From NCBI RefSeq assembly GCF_036346855.1, contig NZ_CP107841.1, forward strand, positions 2,046,001 to 2,110,000: a DNA stretch of 64,000 nucleotides, in the 5' to 3' direction. The stretch comes from Streptomyces europaeiscabiei (GTDB lineage Bacteria; Actinomycetota; Actinomycetes; Streptomycetales; Streptomycetaceae). A model generated the notes under the pieces. The model was given only the letters and a program-made list of their open reading frames with translations, was not told the origin of the DNA and did no database searches. Below, piece after piece: positions 16,670 to 24,339 of this stretch. The translations under genes were made by a program, and so were the position numbers. Numbering within the stretch: the first letter of the stretch is position 1; each line of letters begins with the position of its first letter.

Positions 16670-18015
16670 AAGGAACGGCGCAGCTCCCAGTCGGTCACGG
16701 CGGCGTCGAAGGCGGCCAGTTCGACGCGGGCCATGTTGCTGTAGTGCGCGACGACCTCGTCACCGAACGCGGCCTTGGCGATGGGGCTCTTCTCCCACAG
16801 CTCGGCGGCCTCGCGCAGGGTGGTCGGCACCTGGTCGTACCCGGCGGCGTACGCGTTGCCCGTGCACACCTCCGGCAGTTCGAGCTTCTGCTCGATGCCG
16901 TACAGCCCGGCCGCGATCAGCCCGGCGACGGCGAGGTGCGGGTTGACGTCACCGCCGGGGAGGCGGTTCTCGAAGCGCATGGAGCGGCCGTGGCCGACGA
17001 CCCGCAGCGCGCAGGTCCGGTTGTCGTAGCCCCAGGCCACGGCGGTCGGCGCGAAGGAGCCCGGCTGGAACCGCTTGTACGAGTTGATGTTGGGCGCGTA
17101 GAGCAGCGAGAAGTCTCGGAGCGCGGCGAGCTGTCCGGCGAGGAAGTGGCGCATGACGGGCGACATGTCGTGGCCGTCGGCCATCACGTTGGCGCCGTCG
17201 GCGTCCGCCAGGGACAGGTGGATGTGGCAGGAGTTGCCCTCGCGCTCGTTGAACTTCGCCATGAAGGTGAGCGAGACGCCCTCCTGCGAGGCGATCTCCT
17301 TGGCGCCGGTCTTGTAGACCGCGTGCTGGTCGCAGGTGACCAGGGCCTCGTCGTACTTGAAGACGATCTCGTGCTGGCCGGGGTTGCACTCGCCCTTGGC
17401 GGACTCGACGGTCAGCCCGGCGGCCTCCATGTCGTTGCGGATCCGGCGCAGCAGGGGCTCGATGCGCCCGGTGCCGAGGACCGAGTAGTCGATGTTGTAC
17501 TGGTTCGCCGGGGTCAGACCCTTGTAGCCGGCGTCCCACGCCTGCTCGTAGGTGTCCTTGAAGACGATGAACTCCAGCTCGGTGCCCACGTTGGCGGTGT
17601 AGCCCAGTTCGGCGAGGCGCTCCAGCTGGCGGCGCAGGATCTGGCGGGGCGCGGCGACGACCGGTGAGCCGTCGTTCCAGGCGAGGTCGGCGATCAGCAT
17701 CGCCGTGCCTTCGTTCCAGGGCACCCGGCGCAGGGTGCTGAGGTCCGGGTGCATGGCGAAGTCGCCGTAGCCGCGGTCCCAGGAGGACATCGTGTAGCCG
17801 TCGACGGTGTTCATCTCGGTGTCGACGGCGAGCAGGTAGTTGCAGCCCTCGGTGCCGTGGGCGAGCACGTCGTCGAGGAAGAAGCGCGCGGCGAACCGCT
17901 TGCCCTGGAGGCGCCCTTGCATGTCGGGGAAGGCCAGGACGACAGTGTCGATCTCACCGCCCGCGACGAGGGCGTGGAGTTCCTCGACGGTGAGCGGGGG
18001 TGTGCGGTCTGCCAC
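16657..18015 (-). CDS. glnA4: GlnA4-like gamma-glutamyl(ethanol)amide synthetase
   Basis: A 452-residue member of the glutamine synthetase superfamily. It has the catalytic-domain signatures GTELEFIVF (metal-binding Glu), NEREGNSCHIHLSL, and NRLPGGDVNPHLAVAG, but lacks the classical adenylylation loop, as in the amine-glutamylating paralogues. In S. coelicolor the GS-like enzyme in this position (GlnA4) was reported to glutamylate ethanolamine; I recall that work rather than derive it, and the neighbours here (permease, aldehyde dehydrogenase, SDR, gamma-glutamyl hydrolase, GntR) fit it. Polyamine glutamylation is the alternative. The GTG at 18015 follows AGGAGG (18028-18023) by seven bases, which fixes the start. 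Heads the minus-strand operon. Confidence 0.88.
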   Translation of the reverse strand: MADRTPPLTVEELHALVAGGEIDTVVLAFPDMQGRLQGKRFAARFFLDDVLAHGTEGCNYLLAVDTEMNTVDGYTMSSWDRGYGDFAMHPDLSTLRRVPWNEGTAMLIADLAWNDGSPVVAAPRQILRRQLERLAELGYTANVGTELEFIVFKDTYEQAWDAGYKGLTPANQYNIDYSVLGTGRIEPLLRRIRNDMEAAGLTVESAKGECNPGQHEIVFKYDEALVTCDQHAVYKTGAKEIASQEGVSLTFMAKFNEREGNSCHIHLSLADADGANVMADGHDMSPVMRHFLAGQLAALRDFSLLYAPNINSYKRFQPGSFAPTAVAWGYDNRTCALRVVGHGRSMRFENRLPGGDVNPHLAVAGLIAAGLYGIEQKLELPEVCTGNAYAAGYDQVPTTLREAAELWEKSPIAKAAFGDEVVAHYSNMARVELAAFDAAVTDWELRRSFERL

Positions 18016-18078
18016 GGGAAAGCCTCCTAGAAGCTTCTTCGGCCACCCCGGAGGCATTCAGCCATCCGGGAGCCATAA

Positions 18079-18094
18079 GGTATTACCCGTAACC
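18079..18094. promoter_or_regulatory. Candidate GntR operator between glnA4-like gene and gntR
   Basis: In the 105-bp divergent gap the sequence GGTATTACCCGTAACC is an imperfect dyad: GGTTAC on one strand against GGTATTAC on the other, that is, one half carries two extra bases. It resembles the GGT-N-ACC half sites of FadR-type GntR operators and is AT-richer than its surroundings. Binding by the adjacent GntR protein is inferred from position only. Confidence 0.4.
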
Positions 18095-18120
18095 ATTAGT
18101 TGGGAAGGGGCAACGGCCAC

Positions 18121-18867
18121 ATGTCGCAGACAGGGGCGGAACCGGGCACTCCCTGGGCCGACGACCGGCTGGCGTCCGTACTGCGGCCGGTGCGGGCGGG
18201 CAACGGCTTCGAGGAGGCGCTTGAGCAGATCATGCAGGTCGTCCGGCTCGGCCTGGTGCCGGGCGGCGAACGGCTGCCGGCGGAACGCGAGTTGGCCGAG
18301 CGGCTCGGGATCAGCCGGGTCACGCTGCGCGAGGTGCTGAAGGTGCTGCAGGACCAGGGGCTGATCGAGGCCCGGCGCGGGCGCTACGGAGGGACGTTCG
18401 TACTGCCGCGCGTCGACACCCCGGGCGAGGACGAGCTGCGCCGCCGCCTGAAGGGCATCGACGTCGAGGACACCCTGCGCTTCCGCGAGGTGCTGGAGGT
18501 GGGCGCGGCGGGACTGTGCGCGGCACACGGCCTGACCAGCGAAGAGGTCGAGAGGCTGCGTGCGGCCCTGGCCCGTACGCACAACGCGCCGCTCACGGAG
18601 TACCGCCGCCTGGACACCCTCCTGCACCTCACCATCTCCGAGCTGTCCGGCTCCCCGTCGCTCGCCGGCCAGTACGCGGCCGTCCGCGCCGGGGTCAACG
18701 ACCTCCTCGACTGCATCCCGCTGCTGGTGCGGAACCTGGAGCACTCCCAGCAGCAGCACGCGGCGCTGGTGGAGGCCGTTCTCGACGAGGACGCCGAGGC
18801 CGCGCGGGAGATCATGCGGGAGCACTGCTCCGGTACGGCGGCCCTGCTGCGCGGCTTCCTCGGGTGA
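18121..18867 (+). CDS. GntR-family (FadR-type) transcriptional regulator
   Basis: A 248-residue regulator. The N-terminal winged helix-turn-helix (about 35-100) reads PGGERLPAERELAERLGISRVTLREVLKVLQDQGLIEARRGRYGGTFV, the GntR signature; the C-terminal half is an all-helical FCD domain with Asp/His residues (about 115-240; LDTLLHLTISELSG, VEAVLDEDAEAAREIMREHC) that usually binds a metal and a small carboxylate or amine-derived ligand. Divergent from the glnA4-like gene and upstream of the permease, so it probably controls both arms of the cluster. The ATG at 18121 was preferred to an in-frame TTG at 18100. The homologue in S. coelicolor has been linked to glnA4 control, as I recall. Confidence 0.92.
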   Translation: MSQTGAEPGTPWADDRLASVLRPVRAGNGFEEALEQIMQVVRLGLVPGGERLPAERELAERLGISRVTLREVLKVLQDQGLIEARRGRYGGTFVLPRVDTPGEDELRRRLKGIDVEDTLRFREVLEVGAAGLCAAHGLTSEEVERLRAALARTHNAPLTEYRRLDTLLHLTISELSGSPSLAGQYAAVRAGVNDLLDCIPLLVRNLEHSQQQHAALVEAVLDEDAEAAREIMREHCSGTAALLRGFLG

Positions 18868-18994
18868 GCCCGCCCACCCGAACGAACATCCCGAATGAGT
18901 ACGGATTTACGCTCGCTTAACGCAGGGGTATTGCTTTTCGGCCACCCACCCCACAAAGGTATGGATCCATTCCTTTGAGTGGGGAGAGTGCGCC

Positions 18995-20434
18995 ATGTCC
19001 CTGAAAGACACGGACACCGCCGATGCGGCGGACGACTACCTGGAGCGCCGAACGCTCCGCCGGGGCAGCGCCGGCTGGGTACTGCTGACCGGCCTCGGCG
19101 TCGCCTATGTCGTCTCCGGCGACTTCTCCGGCTGGAACCTCGGCCTGGCGGAGGGCGGCTTCGGCGGCCTGGCGATCGCCACGGTGCTCATGGGCACCAT
19201 GTACGCCTGTATGGTCTTCGCCCTCGCCGAACTGTCCGCGATCCTGCCCACGGCGGGCGGCGGCTACGGCTTCGCACGTCGGGCGCTCGGCCCGTGGGGC
19301 GGCTTCCTGACCGGCACGGCGATCCTGATCGAGTACGTGCTCGCCCCGGCCGCCATCGTGATCTTCATCGGCGACTACGTCGAGTCGCTGGGCCTCTTCG
19401 GCCTGACGTCGAGCTGGCCGGTCTATCTGGTCTGCTTCGCGCTGTTCATCGGCATACACCTGTGGGGCGTCGGCGAGGCCCTGATAGTCACCTTCGCCGT
19501 CACCGGTTTCGCGGTCTTCGCCCTGATCGTGTTCGCCCTGGGCGCGCTGCCCGACTTCAGTGTGTCCGCGCTGGACGACATCCCGGTCGACTCCGCCGCG
19601 CTCGGCGCCAGTTCGTGGCTGCCCATGGGTTTGCTGGGCATCTGGGCGGCGTTCCCCTTCGGCATGTGGTTCTTCCTGGGCGTCGAGGGTGTGCCGCTGG
19701 CCGCCGAGGAGACCAAGGACCCGGCTCGTGCCCTGCCGAAGGCGATCCGCTGGTCGATGGGCATCCTCGTGGTGCTGGCGGTGATCACCTTCTTCGCCGC
19801 GGCCGGGGCGCGCGGCTCGAACGCCATACAGGCGGCCGGCAACCCGCTGGTCGAGGCGCTCCAGCCGGACGGCAAGGTCACGGTGCTCAGCCGGTTCGTG
19901 AACTACGCCGGGCTGGCCGGGCTCGTCGCGTCGTTCTTCTCCCTGATCTACGCGGGCTCCCGGCAGCTGTTCGCCCTCTCCAGGGCCGGTTACCTCCCTC
20001 GGGTCCTGTCCCTCACCAGCAAGCGCAAGGCCCCGTACCTGGGCCTGCTGGTGCCGGGCACGATCGGCTTCGTGCTGGCCGCCGCCACCGGCGACGGCGG
20101 CCGGATGCTGAACATGGCCGTCTTCGGCGCCACGATCAGCTACGCGCTGATGTCCCTGTCGCACATCGTCCTGCGCCGCCGGGAGCCGGAGCTGGAGCGG
20201 CCGTACCGCACGCCGGGCGGGGTGGTGACCTCCTCGGTCGCCCTCGTCCTCGCGTGCTCGGCGCTGGTGGCGACCTTCCTGGTGGACGTGACGGCCGCGA
20301 TCATCGCGCTCGTCGTGTACGCGGTCGCGGCGGCGTACTTCGGGCTCTACAGCCGTAAGCACCTGGTGGCGAAGGCACCGGAGGAGGAATTCGCCGCGCT
20401 CGCCGCCGCCGAGGCAGAGTTGGCCCGGGACTGA
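18995..20434 (+). CDS. APC-superfamily permease, probable ethanolamine transporter
   Basis: A 479-residue permease with about 12 membrane helices. The N-terminal region, GSAGWVLLTGLGVAYVVSGDFSGWNLGLAEGGFGGL, and FALAELSAILPTAGGGYGFARRALGPWGGF match the ethanolamine transporter branch of the APC superfamily, as does the length. It would bring ethanolamine or a related amine into the cell for the GlnA4-like synthetase. GGGGAGAG lies upstream of the ATG at 18995. It follows the GntR gene after 127 bp that may hold its own promoter, and precedes the gamma-glutamyl hydrolase gene. Substrate is inferred from similarity and context. Confidence 0.88.
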   Translation: MSLKDTDTADAADDYLERRTLRRGSAGWVLLTGLGVAYVVSGDFSGWNLGLAEGGFGGLAIATVLMGTMYACMVFALAELSAILPTAGGGYGFARRALGPWGGFLTGTAILIEYVLAPAAIVIFIGDYVESLGLFGLTSSWPVYLVCFALFIGIHLWGVGEALIVTFAVTGFAVFALIVFALGALPDFSVSALDDIPVDSAALGASSWLPMGLLGIWAAFPFGMWFFLGVEGVPLAAEETKDPARALPKAIRWSMGILVVLAVITFFAAAGARGSNAIQAAGNPLVEALQPDGKVTVLSRFVNYAGLAGLVASFFSLIYAGSRQLFALSRAGYLPRVLSLTSKRKAPYLGLLVPGTIGFVLAAATGDGGRMLNMAVFGATISYALMSLSHIVLRRREPELERPYRTPGGVVTSSVALVLACSALVATFLVDVTAAIIALVVYAVAAAYFGLYSRKHLVAKAPEEEFAALAAAEAELARD

Positions 20435-20444
20435 TCGCGCCGCG

Positions 20445-20456
20445 CCACACGTGTGG
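20445..20456. promoter_or_regulatory. Perfect palindrome CCACACGTGTGG
   Basis: A 12-bp perfect palindrome eleven bases after the permease stop, followed by a GGAAC...GTTCC inverted repeat at about 20466-20485. It may form part of a weak terminator or be a protein-binding site; no T-run follows. Confidence 0.3.
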
Positions 20457-20480
20457 AACCGGCACGGAACCGATCATTCC

Positions 20481-20552
20481 GTTCCATGGGTTCAACCAGC
20501 TCCATGGATTCCACCGGTTCCATGGGTTCCACCAGTTCCATGAGTTCCATGA
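20481..20552. repeat. Four 18-bp tandem repeats before the gamma-glutamyl hydrolase gene
   Basis: Units at 20481-20498, 20499-20516, 20517-20534 and 20535-20552, based on GTTCCATGGGTTCCACCA, each with an internal 9-bp near-duplication (TTCCATGGG / TTCCACCAG). The tract ends one base or so before the AGGGAG ribosome-binding region of the next gene, so changes in copy number would alter the spacing from permease to hydrolase but not the start site. Confidence 0.9.
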
Positions 20553-20565
20553 GTAGGGAGCACGC

Positions 20566-21258
20566 GTGACCAGGCCGCTGATCGGTGTGAGTACGTATCT
20601 GGAGTCCGGCGCGCGCTGGGGCGTCTGGGAGCTGGAGGCGGCCCTGCTGCCGGTCGGCTACCCCCGGCTCGTGCAGGCGGCGGGCGGCGTCGCCGCGATG
20701 CTGCCGCCGGACGACCCGTCGTACGCCGCCGGGGCGGTCGCCCGCCTCGACGGCCTGGTCATCGCGGGCGGGCCCGACGTGGACCCCGCCCTCTACGGGG
20801 CCGAGCGCTCCCCGCGCTGCGGCCCGCCCGCGCCCGAGCGCGACGCGTGGGAGCTGGCCCTGATCCGGGCGGCGCTGGACATCGGCACGCCGCTGCTCGG
20901 CATCTGCCGCGGTATGCAGCTTCTGAACGTCGCCCTCGGCGGCACGCTGGTCCAGCACCTCGACGACCACGTCGTCGAGGTCGGCGTCTTCGGCCGCCAT
21001 CCCGTGAAGCCCGTACCCGGCACCCGGTACGCGGACATCAACGCCGAGGAGACCGACGTACCGACCTACCACCACCAGGCGGTCGACCGGCTCGGCGCCG
21101 GCCTGCTGGCCTCGGCCCACGCCTCCGACGGCACGGTCGAGGCCATCGAACTACCCGACCCCGCCTGGGTCCTGGGCGTCCAGTGGCACCCCGAGATGGG
21201 CGAGGACGTACGGGTGATGCGGGCCCTCACGGAGGCGGCGTCCTGCCGGGTTCTTTGA
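20566..21258 (+). CDS. Class I glutamine amidotransferase-like gamma-glutamyl hydrolase (PuuD type)
   Basis: A 230-residue class I GATase-fold hydrolase. The nucleophile elbow is GICRGMQLLNV (Cys at about residue 113), with HHQAVDRLG upstream of the QWHPEM motif that supplies the catalytic His and Glu. This is the peptidase C26/PuuD group that cleaves gamma-glutamyl bonds, so here it is expected to release glutamate from the oxidised gamma-glutamyl product, closing the pathway begun by the GlnA4-like synthetase. GTG start at 20566 with AGGGAG nine bases upstream. Follows the permease across the 18-bp repeat tract. Confidence 0.9.
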   Translation: MTRPLIGVSTYLESGARWGVWELEAALLPVGYPRLVQAAGGVAAMLPPDDPSYAAGAVARLDGLVIAGGPDVDPALYGAERSPRCGPPAPERDAWELALIRAALDIGTPLLGICRGMQLLNVALGGTLVQHLDDHVVEVGVFGRHPVKPVPGTRYADINAEETDVPTYHHQAVDRLGAGLLASAHASDGTVEAIELPDPAWVLGVQWHPEMGEDVRVMRALTEAASCRVL

Positions 21259-21396
21259 CTCACCGGGACGCCGTCGGGACGGGCGAGCCGGGGCGGCGCC
21301 AGGGTTGGGCCGTCCACGGCACGGGCCGAGGCCCCTCCCGGGCGGAGGACCCTGCCCAACCGGACCCCTACCGGACCGGCCGCGAAGCCAAGTCCT

Positions 21397-21495
21397 GAGC
21401 CGGCCCGTCCGGGGGCCGCGATGAGGGCTGAGCCGGCCCGTCCGGGGGCCGCGATGAGGGCTGAGCCGGCCCGTCCGGGGGCCGCGATGAGGGCT
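21397..21495. repeat. Three perfect 33-bp direct repeats
   Basis: Units at 21397-21429, 21430-21462 and 21463-21495, each beginning GAGCCGGCCCGTCCGGGGGC and ending GATGAGGGCT, followed by a truncated fourth start (GAGCC). The unit length is a multiple of three, so an open frame is kept, but no gene is convincing here. The absence of spacers excludes a CRISPR array. Confidence 0.95.
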
Positions 21496-21689
21496 GAGCC
21501 TCCTGTCCGAGCCACGGAGCGGGCCGCGCCCCTTCCCCCGTGGGCCCCGCTCTGCGCTCCGGCCCTCCCCCGCGCCGGACCCCCTACCCGATCCGCGTCC
21601 TCAGCCATTCCGGTGCCGCGTCGCCCTGGACGCGCTGGAAAGGGCGGAGGCGCGGGATGCCTGGGACCGGTGGCCGACGGGAGTTCTCC

Positions 21690-21985
21690 GGTCAGGAAGC
21701 TGGTAGCCCGCGAAGGCCGCCAGGGTGGCGGTCACACCGTCCGGGTCGGCGTCCCTCCCCAGGGGGTGGGCCGTGGTCACCGTCTCGGGGTCGGGTCCGC
21801 CCGGGAATCGCCGTCTACGCGCGACTCCGGGGCCCTGACGCAGGGCAGCAGCAACAGGAGGTCGAACCAGGGTGCGGCCCCGCTGCGGGCCTGCGGCCGG
21901 TCGACGGGCAGGGCTTCCCAGGGCGTACGGACACCGGCGGCGGGCGGGGCGGTGGAGGTCGCGCCCGCCGCGGATCCGTAGTGGT
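21690..21985 (-). pseudogene. Possible frameshifted coding remnant, family not recognised
   Basis: On the minus strand two adjoining frames show the strong G/C third-position bias of real Streptomyces genes: one reads HYGSAAGATSTAPPAAGVRT and on through PWFDLLLLLPC, the next, in another frame, TVTTAHPLGRDADPDGVTAT then LAAFAGYQLP. Together they look like the end of a gene with an indel near 21775-21800. I do not recognise the family and no start is visible. A chance GC pattern remains possible. Confidence 0.35.
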
Positions 21986-21989
21986 TGCT

Positions 21990-22150
21990 CGCGCGGTTCC
22001 CCGCGCCGCTGGTGGGCCGCAGGCCCCTTCCAGGGGCGCGGGGAACCGCGCGACAAGCCCCCACCCGCCCGCAGCCGACCGAAGACGTGAACGGGGTCGA
22101 AGGGGCAAAGCCCCTGGAGGAGGGGACGGGTAGGGGCGGCGGGGGCGAAG
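21990..22150. repeat. Copy of the recurrent intergenic element with an 18-bp perfect inverted repeat
   Basis: CGCGCGGTTCCCCGCGCC (21990-22007) and its exact complement GGCGCGGGGAACCGCGCG (22035-22052) are separated by 27 bases that contain a smaller CCCC/GGGG hairpin. The tail carries CCCGCAGCCGACC and then GGGGCAAAGCCCC and GGACGGGTAGGGGCGGCGGG, all shared with the copy at 47470-47741. It sits tail to tail with the LysR gene end and may terminate transcription. Confidence 0.82.
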
Positions 22151-22157
22151 ACCGCCC

Positions 22158-23084
22158 TCATCCGCCGACCGCGGTCCCCCGGGTGAGCCCCAGCAGATCC
22201 CGCGCCGGGCCCGTGGGCCGGTGTCCCGTCGGCCACACCGCCCGCAGGGCCCGCCGCAGGCGTACGCCGTTCAAGGGGATGCGGACCAGGCGGCGGGCGG
22301 AGAGCTCCTCACCGAGGGCCAGTTCGCTCAGGACGGCCGGGCCGGCGCCGCTCAACGCGGAGGACTTGACCGCGGTGGTGGAGGAGAGCTCGATGAGGGG
22401 GCGGGCCAGGCTGCCGAGGGCGTCCTCCAGGACCTGCCGGGTGCCTGAGCCCTTCTCACGGAGGATCAGCGGCGTGGCGGCCAGTTCGGCCGCGTCCAGC
22501 GGCTTGCGGCGGCGGGCCCAGGGATGGCTGGGCGCGGTCACGACGATCAGGTGGTCGTGGGCTATCACGGCCGCGTCCAGCCCGGCCGGGACGGTCGGCC
22601 CCTCGACGAAACCCAGGTCGGCCTCGTCCGCGAGCAGCCGCTCCGCGACGACCGTCGAGTTGCCCGCGAGGAGCGACACCGCCGTGTCCGGACGCGCGGC
22701 GCGCAGCGCGATGAGCCAGCCGGGCAGCAGATACTCGGCGATGGTCATGCTCGCGGCGACCCGGAGCCGGGAGTCGCGCCGGTCCCGCAGCGCCTGTGCG
22801 CCCACGTCGAACGCCTCGGCCGCCTCGACGATCCGCCGGGCCCAGTCCGTGACGAGCGCCCCCGCGTCGGTGAGCCGGGACCCGCGCGGCGACCGGTCGA
22901 CCAGGGCGACGCCGAGCTGGCGTTCCATCGAGCGGATCCGGCTGCTCGCGGCCGGCTGGGTGATCCCCAGCTCCCGCGCCGCCCGCCCGAGCGAGCCGAG
23001 GCGGGCCACGGCCAGCAGCAGTTCGAGCGCCCCGAGATCCGGCACCCGATGGGCCAGCCCGCCCCGCCCCTCGCTCTCACTCAT
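22158..23084 (-). CDS. LysR-family transcriptional regulator
   Basis: A 308-residue LysR-type regulator. The N-terminal HTH (about 15-75) reads LELLLAVARLGSLGRAARELGITQPAASSRIRSMERQLG, followed by the periplasmic-binding-protein-like effector domain (about 95-300), with RLRVAASMTIAEYLLPGWL at its start as in the CysB/CbbR group. It is divergent from the TehA-like transporter gene across 70 bp containing a T-N11-A motif, the typical layout for a regulator and its target. The effector is unknown; a small anion or carboxylate carried by the transporter would fit. Confidence 0.92.
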   Translation of the reverse strand: MSESEGRGGLAHRVPDLGALELLLAVARLGSLGRAARELGITQPAASSRIRSMERQLGVALVDRSPRGSRLTDAGALVTDWARRIVEAAEAFDVGAQALRDRRDSRLRVAASMTIAEYLLPGWLIALRAARPDTAVSLLAGNSTVVAERLLADEADLGFVEGPTVPAGLDAAVIAHDHLIVVTAPSHPWARRRKPLDAAELAATPLILREKGSGTRQVLEDALGSLARPLIELSSTTAVKSSALSGAGPAVLSELALGEELSARRLVRIPLNGVRLRRALRAVWPTGHRPTGPARDLLGLTRGTAVGG

Positions 23085-23093
23085 AACCCCAGC

Positions 23094-23106
23094 TTATGTC
23101 CCCATA
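23094..23106. promoter_or_regulatory. LysR-type T-N11-A motif
   Basis: The sequence TTATGTCCCCATA between the two divergent starts has the T-N11-A form with inverted TATG/CATA halves, as expected for the binding site of the adjacent LysR protein. It overlaps the likely promoter of both genes. Assignment is by pattern and position. Confidence 0.45.
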
Positions 23107-23154
23107 CAACCGAACTCCCTGGTGGGCCTCGCGCGGCAGCGGGACGCTCGCATC

Positions 23155-24339
23155 ATGGTCACCGCAGTACGCCCGGCCCGTACGGTTCGCCCCACCCGGC
23201 CGGCCCGTCCGTCCACGGCCCGGCCCCGCCGCCTCCCCGCCCTCCGCCACCTCGGCCCCCACTGGTACGCCCCGGTCATGGGCACCGCGATCGTGGCGTC
23301 CGCCGGTGCTGGGCTCCCCCTGGGCGTCCCGGGCCTGCGGACGGCCTGCGCGGCCTTCTGGGCGCTCGCGCTCGTCGCCCTGCTCGTCCTGCTCGGCGCA
23401 CGCGCCCTGCACTGGACCCACCACCGCGACCAGGCCCGCGCCCACCTCCTCGACCCGGCCGTGGCCCCCTTCTACGGCTGTCTCTCCATGGCCCTGCTGG
23501 CCGTGGGCGCCGGTGCCCTCGTCGTCGGCCGGGACCGGATCGGGGTGCGGGCGGCCGTCGCACTGGACGTCGTGCTCTTCGGCGCCGGGACGGCCGTGGG
23601 CCTGGTCGCCGCCGTGGTGGTGCCGTACCTGATGGTCGTCCGCCACCGCATCGAGCCGGACCGCGTCACCCCCGTACTGCTCCTCCCCCTCGTCGCGCCC
23701 ATGGTCTCCGCCGCACTCGGTCCGCTGCTCGTCCCGCACCTGCCTCCCGGGCAGGCACGGCAGACGCTGCTGTTCGGCTGTCTCGGGCTGTTCGGGCTGA
23801 GCCTGCTGGCCACGCTGCTCGTGCTGCCGCTGGTGTTCGGCCGACTGGTCACGGCGGGGCCGCTGCCGCTCGCCCTCACACCGAGCCTGTTCCTGGTCCT
23901 GGGGCCGCTGGGGCAGTCGACCACCGCCGTAGGCAACCTCGCCGACGCGGCCCCCGGCGCCGTACCGGCCCCGTACACGCACGGCTTCACCGCGTTCGCC
24001 GTCCTCTACGGCGTGCCCGTCATGGGCTTCGCACTGCTCTGGCTCGCCATCGCCGCGGCGATGGTCGTGCGGGCCCGGCGGCGGGGCATGGGGTTCTCGA
24101 TGGCGTGGTGGGCGTTCACCTTCCCGGTCGGCACCTGTGCGACCGGCGCGGAGGGGCTGGCCCGGCACACGGGGCTCGTGGCCCTCGACGTCCTCGCCGT
24201 CGCGCTGTACGCGCTGCTGCTGGCGGCCTGGGCGACGGCCGCCGCGTCCACCCTGCGCGGGCTGGTCAGCGGCGAGCTGCTCGCAGCGCCGCGCCCAGCA
24301 CCTGCGGAGCCTCGGCCAACGACGGCCCGTACCAGGTGA
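23155..24339 (+). CDS. TDT-family (TehA-like) C4-dicarboxylate/anion transporter
   Basis: A 394-residue membrane protein with about ten helices. After an Arg-rich cytoplasmic N-terminus (1-40) come GPHWYAPVMGTAIVASAGAG and, later, TPSLFLVLGPLGQSTTAVGNL and WWAFTFPVGTCATG, which are hallmark motifs of the TehA/malic-acid transporter (TDT) family. Members move tellurite, sulphite or C4-dicarboxylates; the substrate here cannot be read from sequence. The ATG at 23155 was chosen because the N-terminal motif follows at normal distance. Its last 74 bases overlap, on the opposite strand, the end of the TroA-like gene. Confidence 0.9.
   Translation: MVTAVRPARTVRPTRPARPSTARPRRLPALRHLGPHWYAPVMGTAIVASAGAGLPLGVPGLRTACAAFWALALVALLVLLGARALHWTHHRDQARAHLLDPAVAPFYGCLSMALLAVGAGALVVGRDRIGVRAAVALDVVLFGAGTAVGLVAAVVVPYLMVVRHRIEPDRVTPVLLLPLVAPMVSAALGPLLVPHLPPGQARQTLLFGCLGLFGLSLLATLLVLPLVFGRLVTAGPLPLALTPSLFLVLGPLGQSTTAVGNLADAAPGAVPAPYTHGFTAFAVLYGVPVMGFALLWLAIAAAMVVRARRRGMGFSMAWWAFTFPVGTCATGAEGLARHTGLVALDVLAVALYALLLAAWATAAASTLRGLVSGELLAAPRPAPAEPRPTTARTR

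Larger units (their letters stand above)
21259..22157. other. Gene-poor accessory gap with repeats and a possible coding remnant
   Basis: About 900 bp without an intact gene. From left to right it contains three perfect 33-bp direct repeats (21397-21495), a stretch with coding-like GC bias on the minus strand (about 21690-21985) broken by a frame change, and a copy of the recurrent intergenic element with an 18-bp perfect inverted repeat (21990-22052) and its tail to about 22150. Confidence 0.7.
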
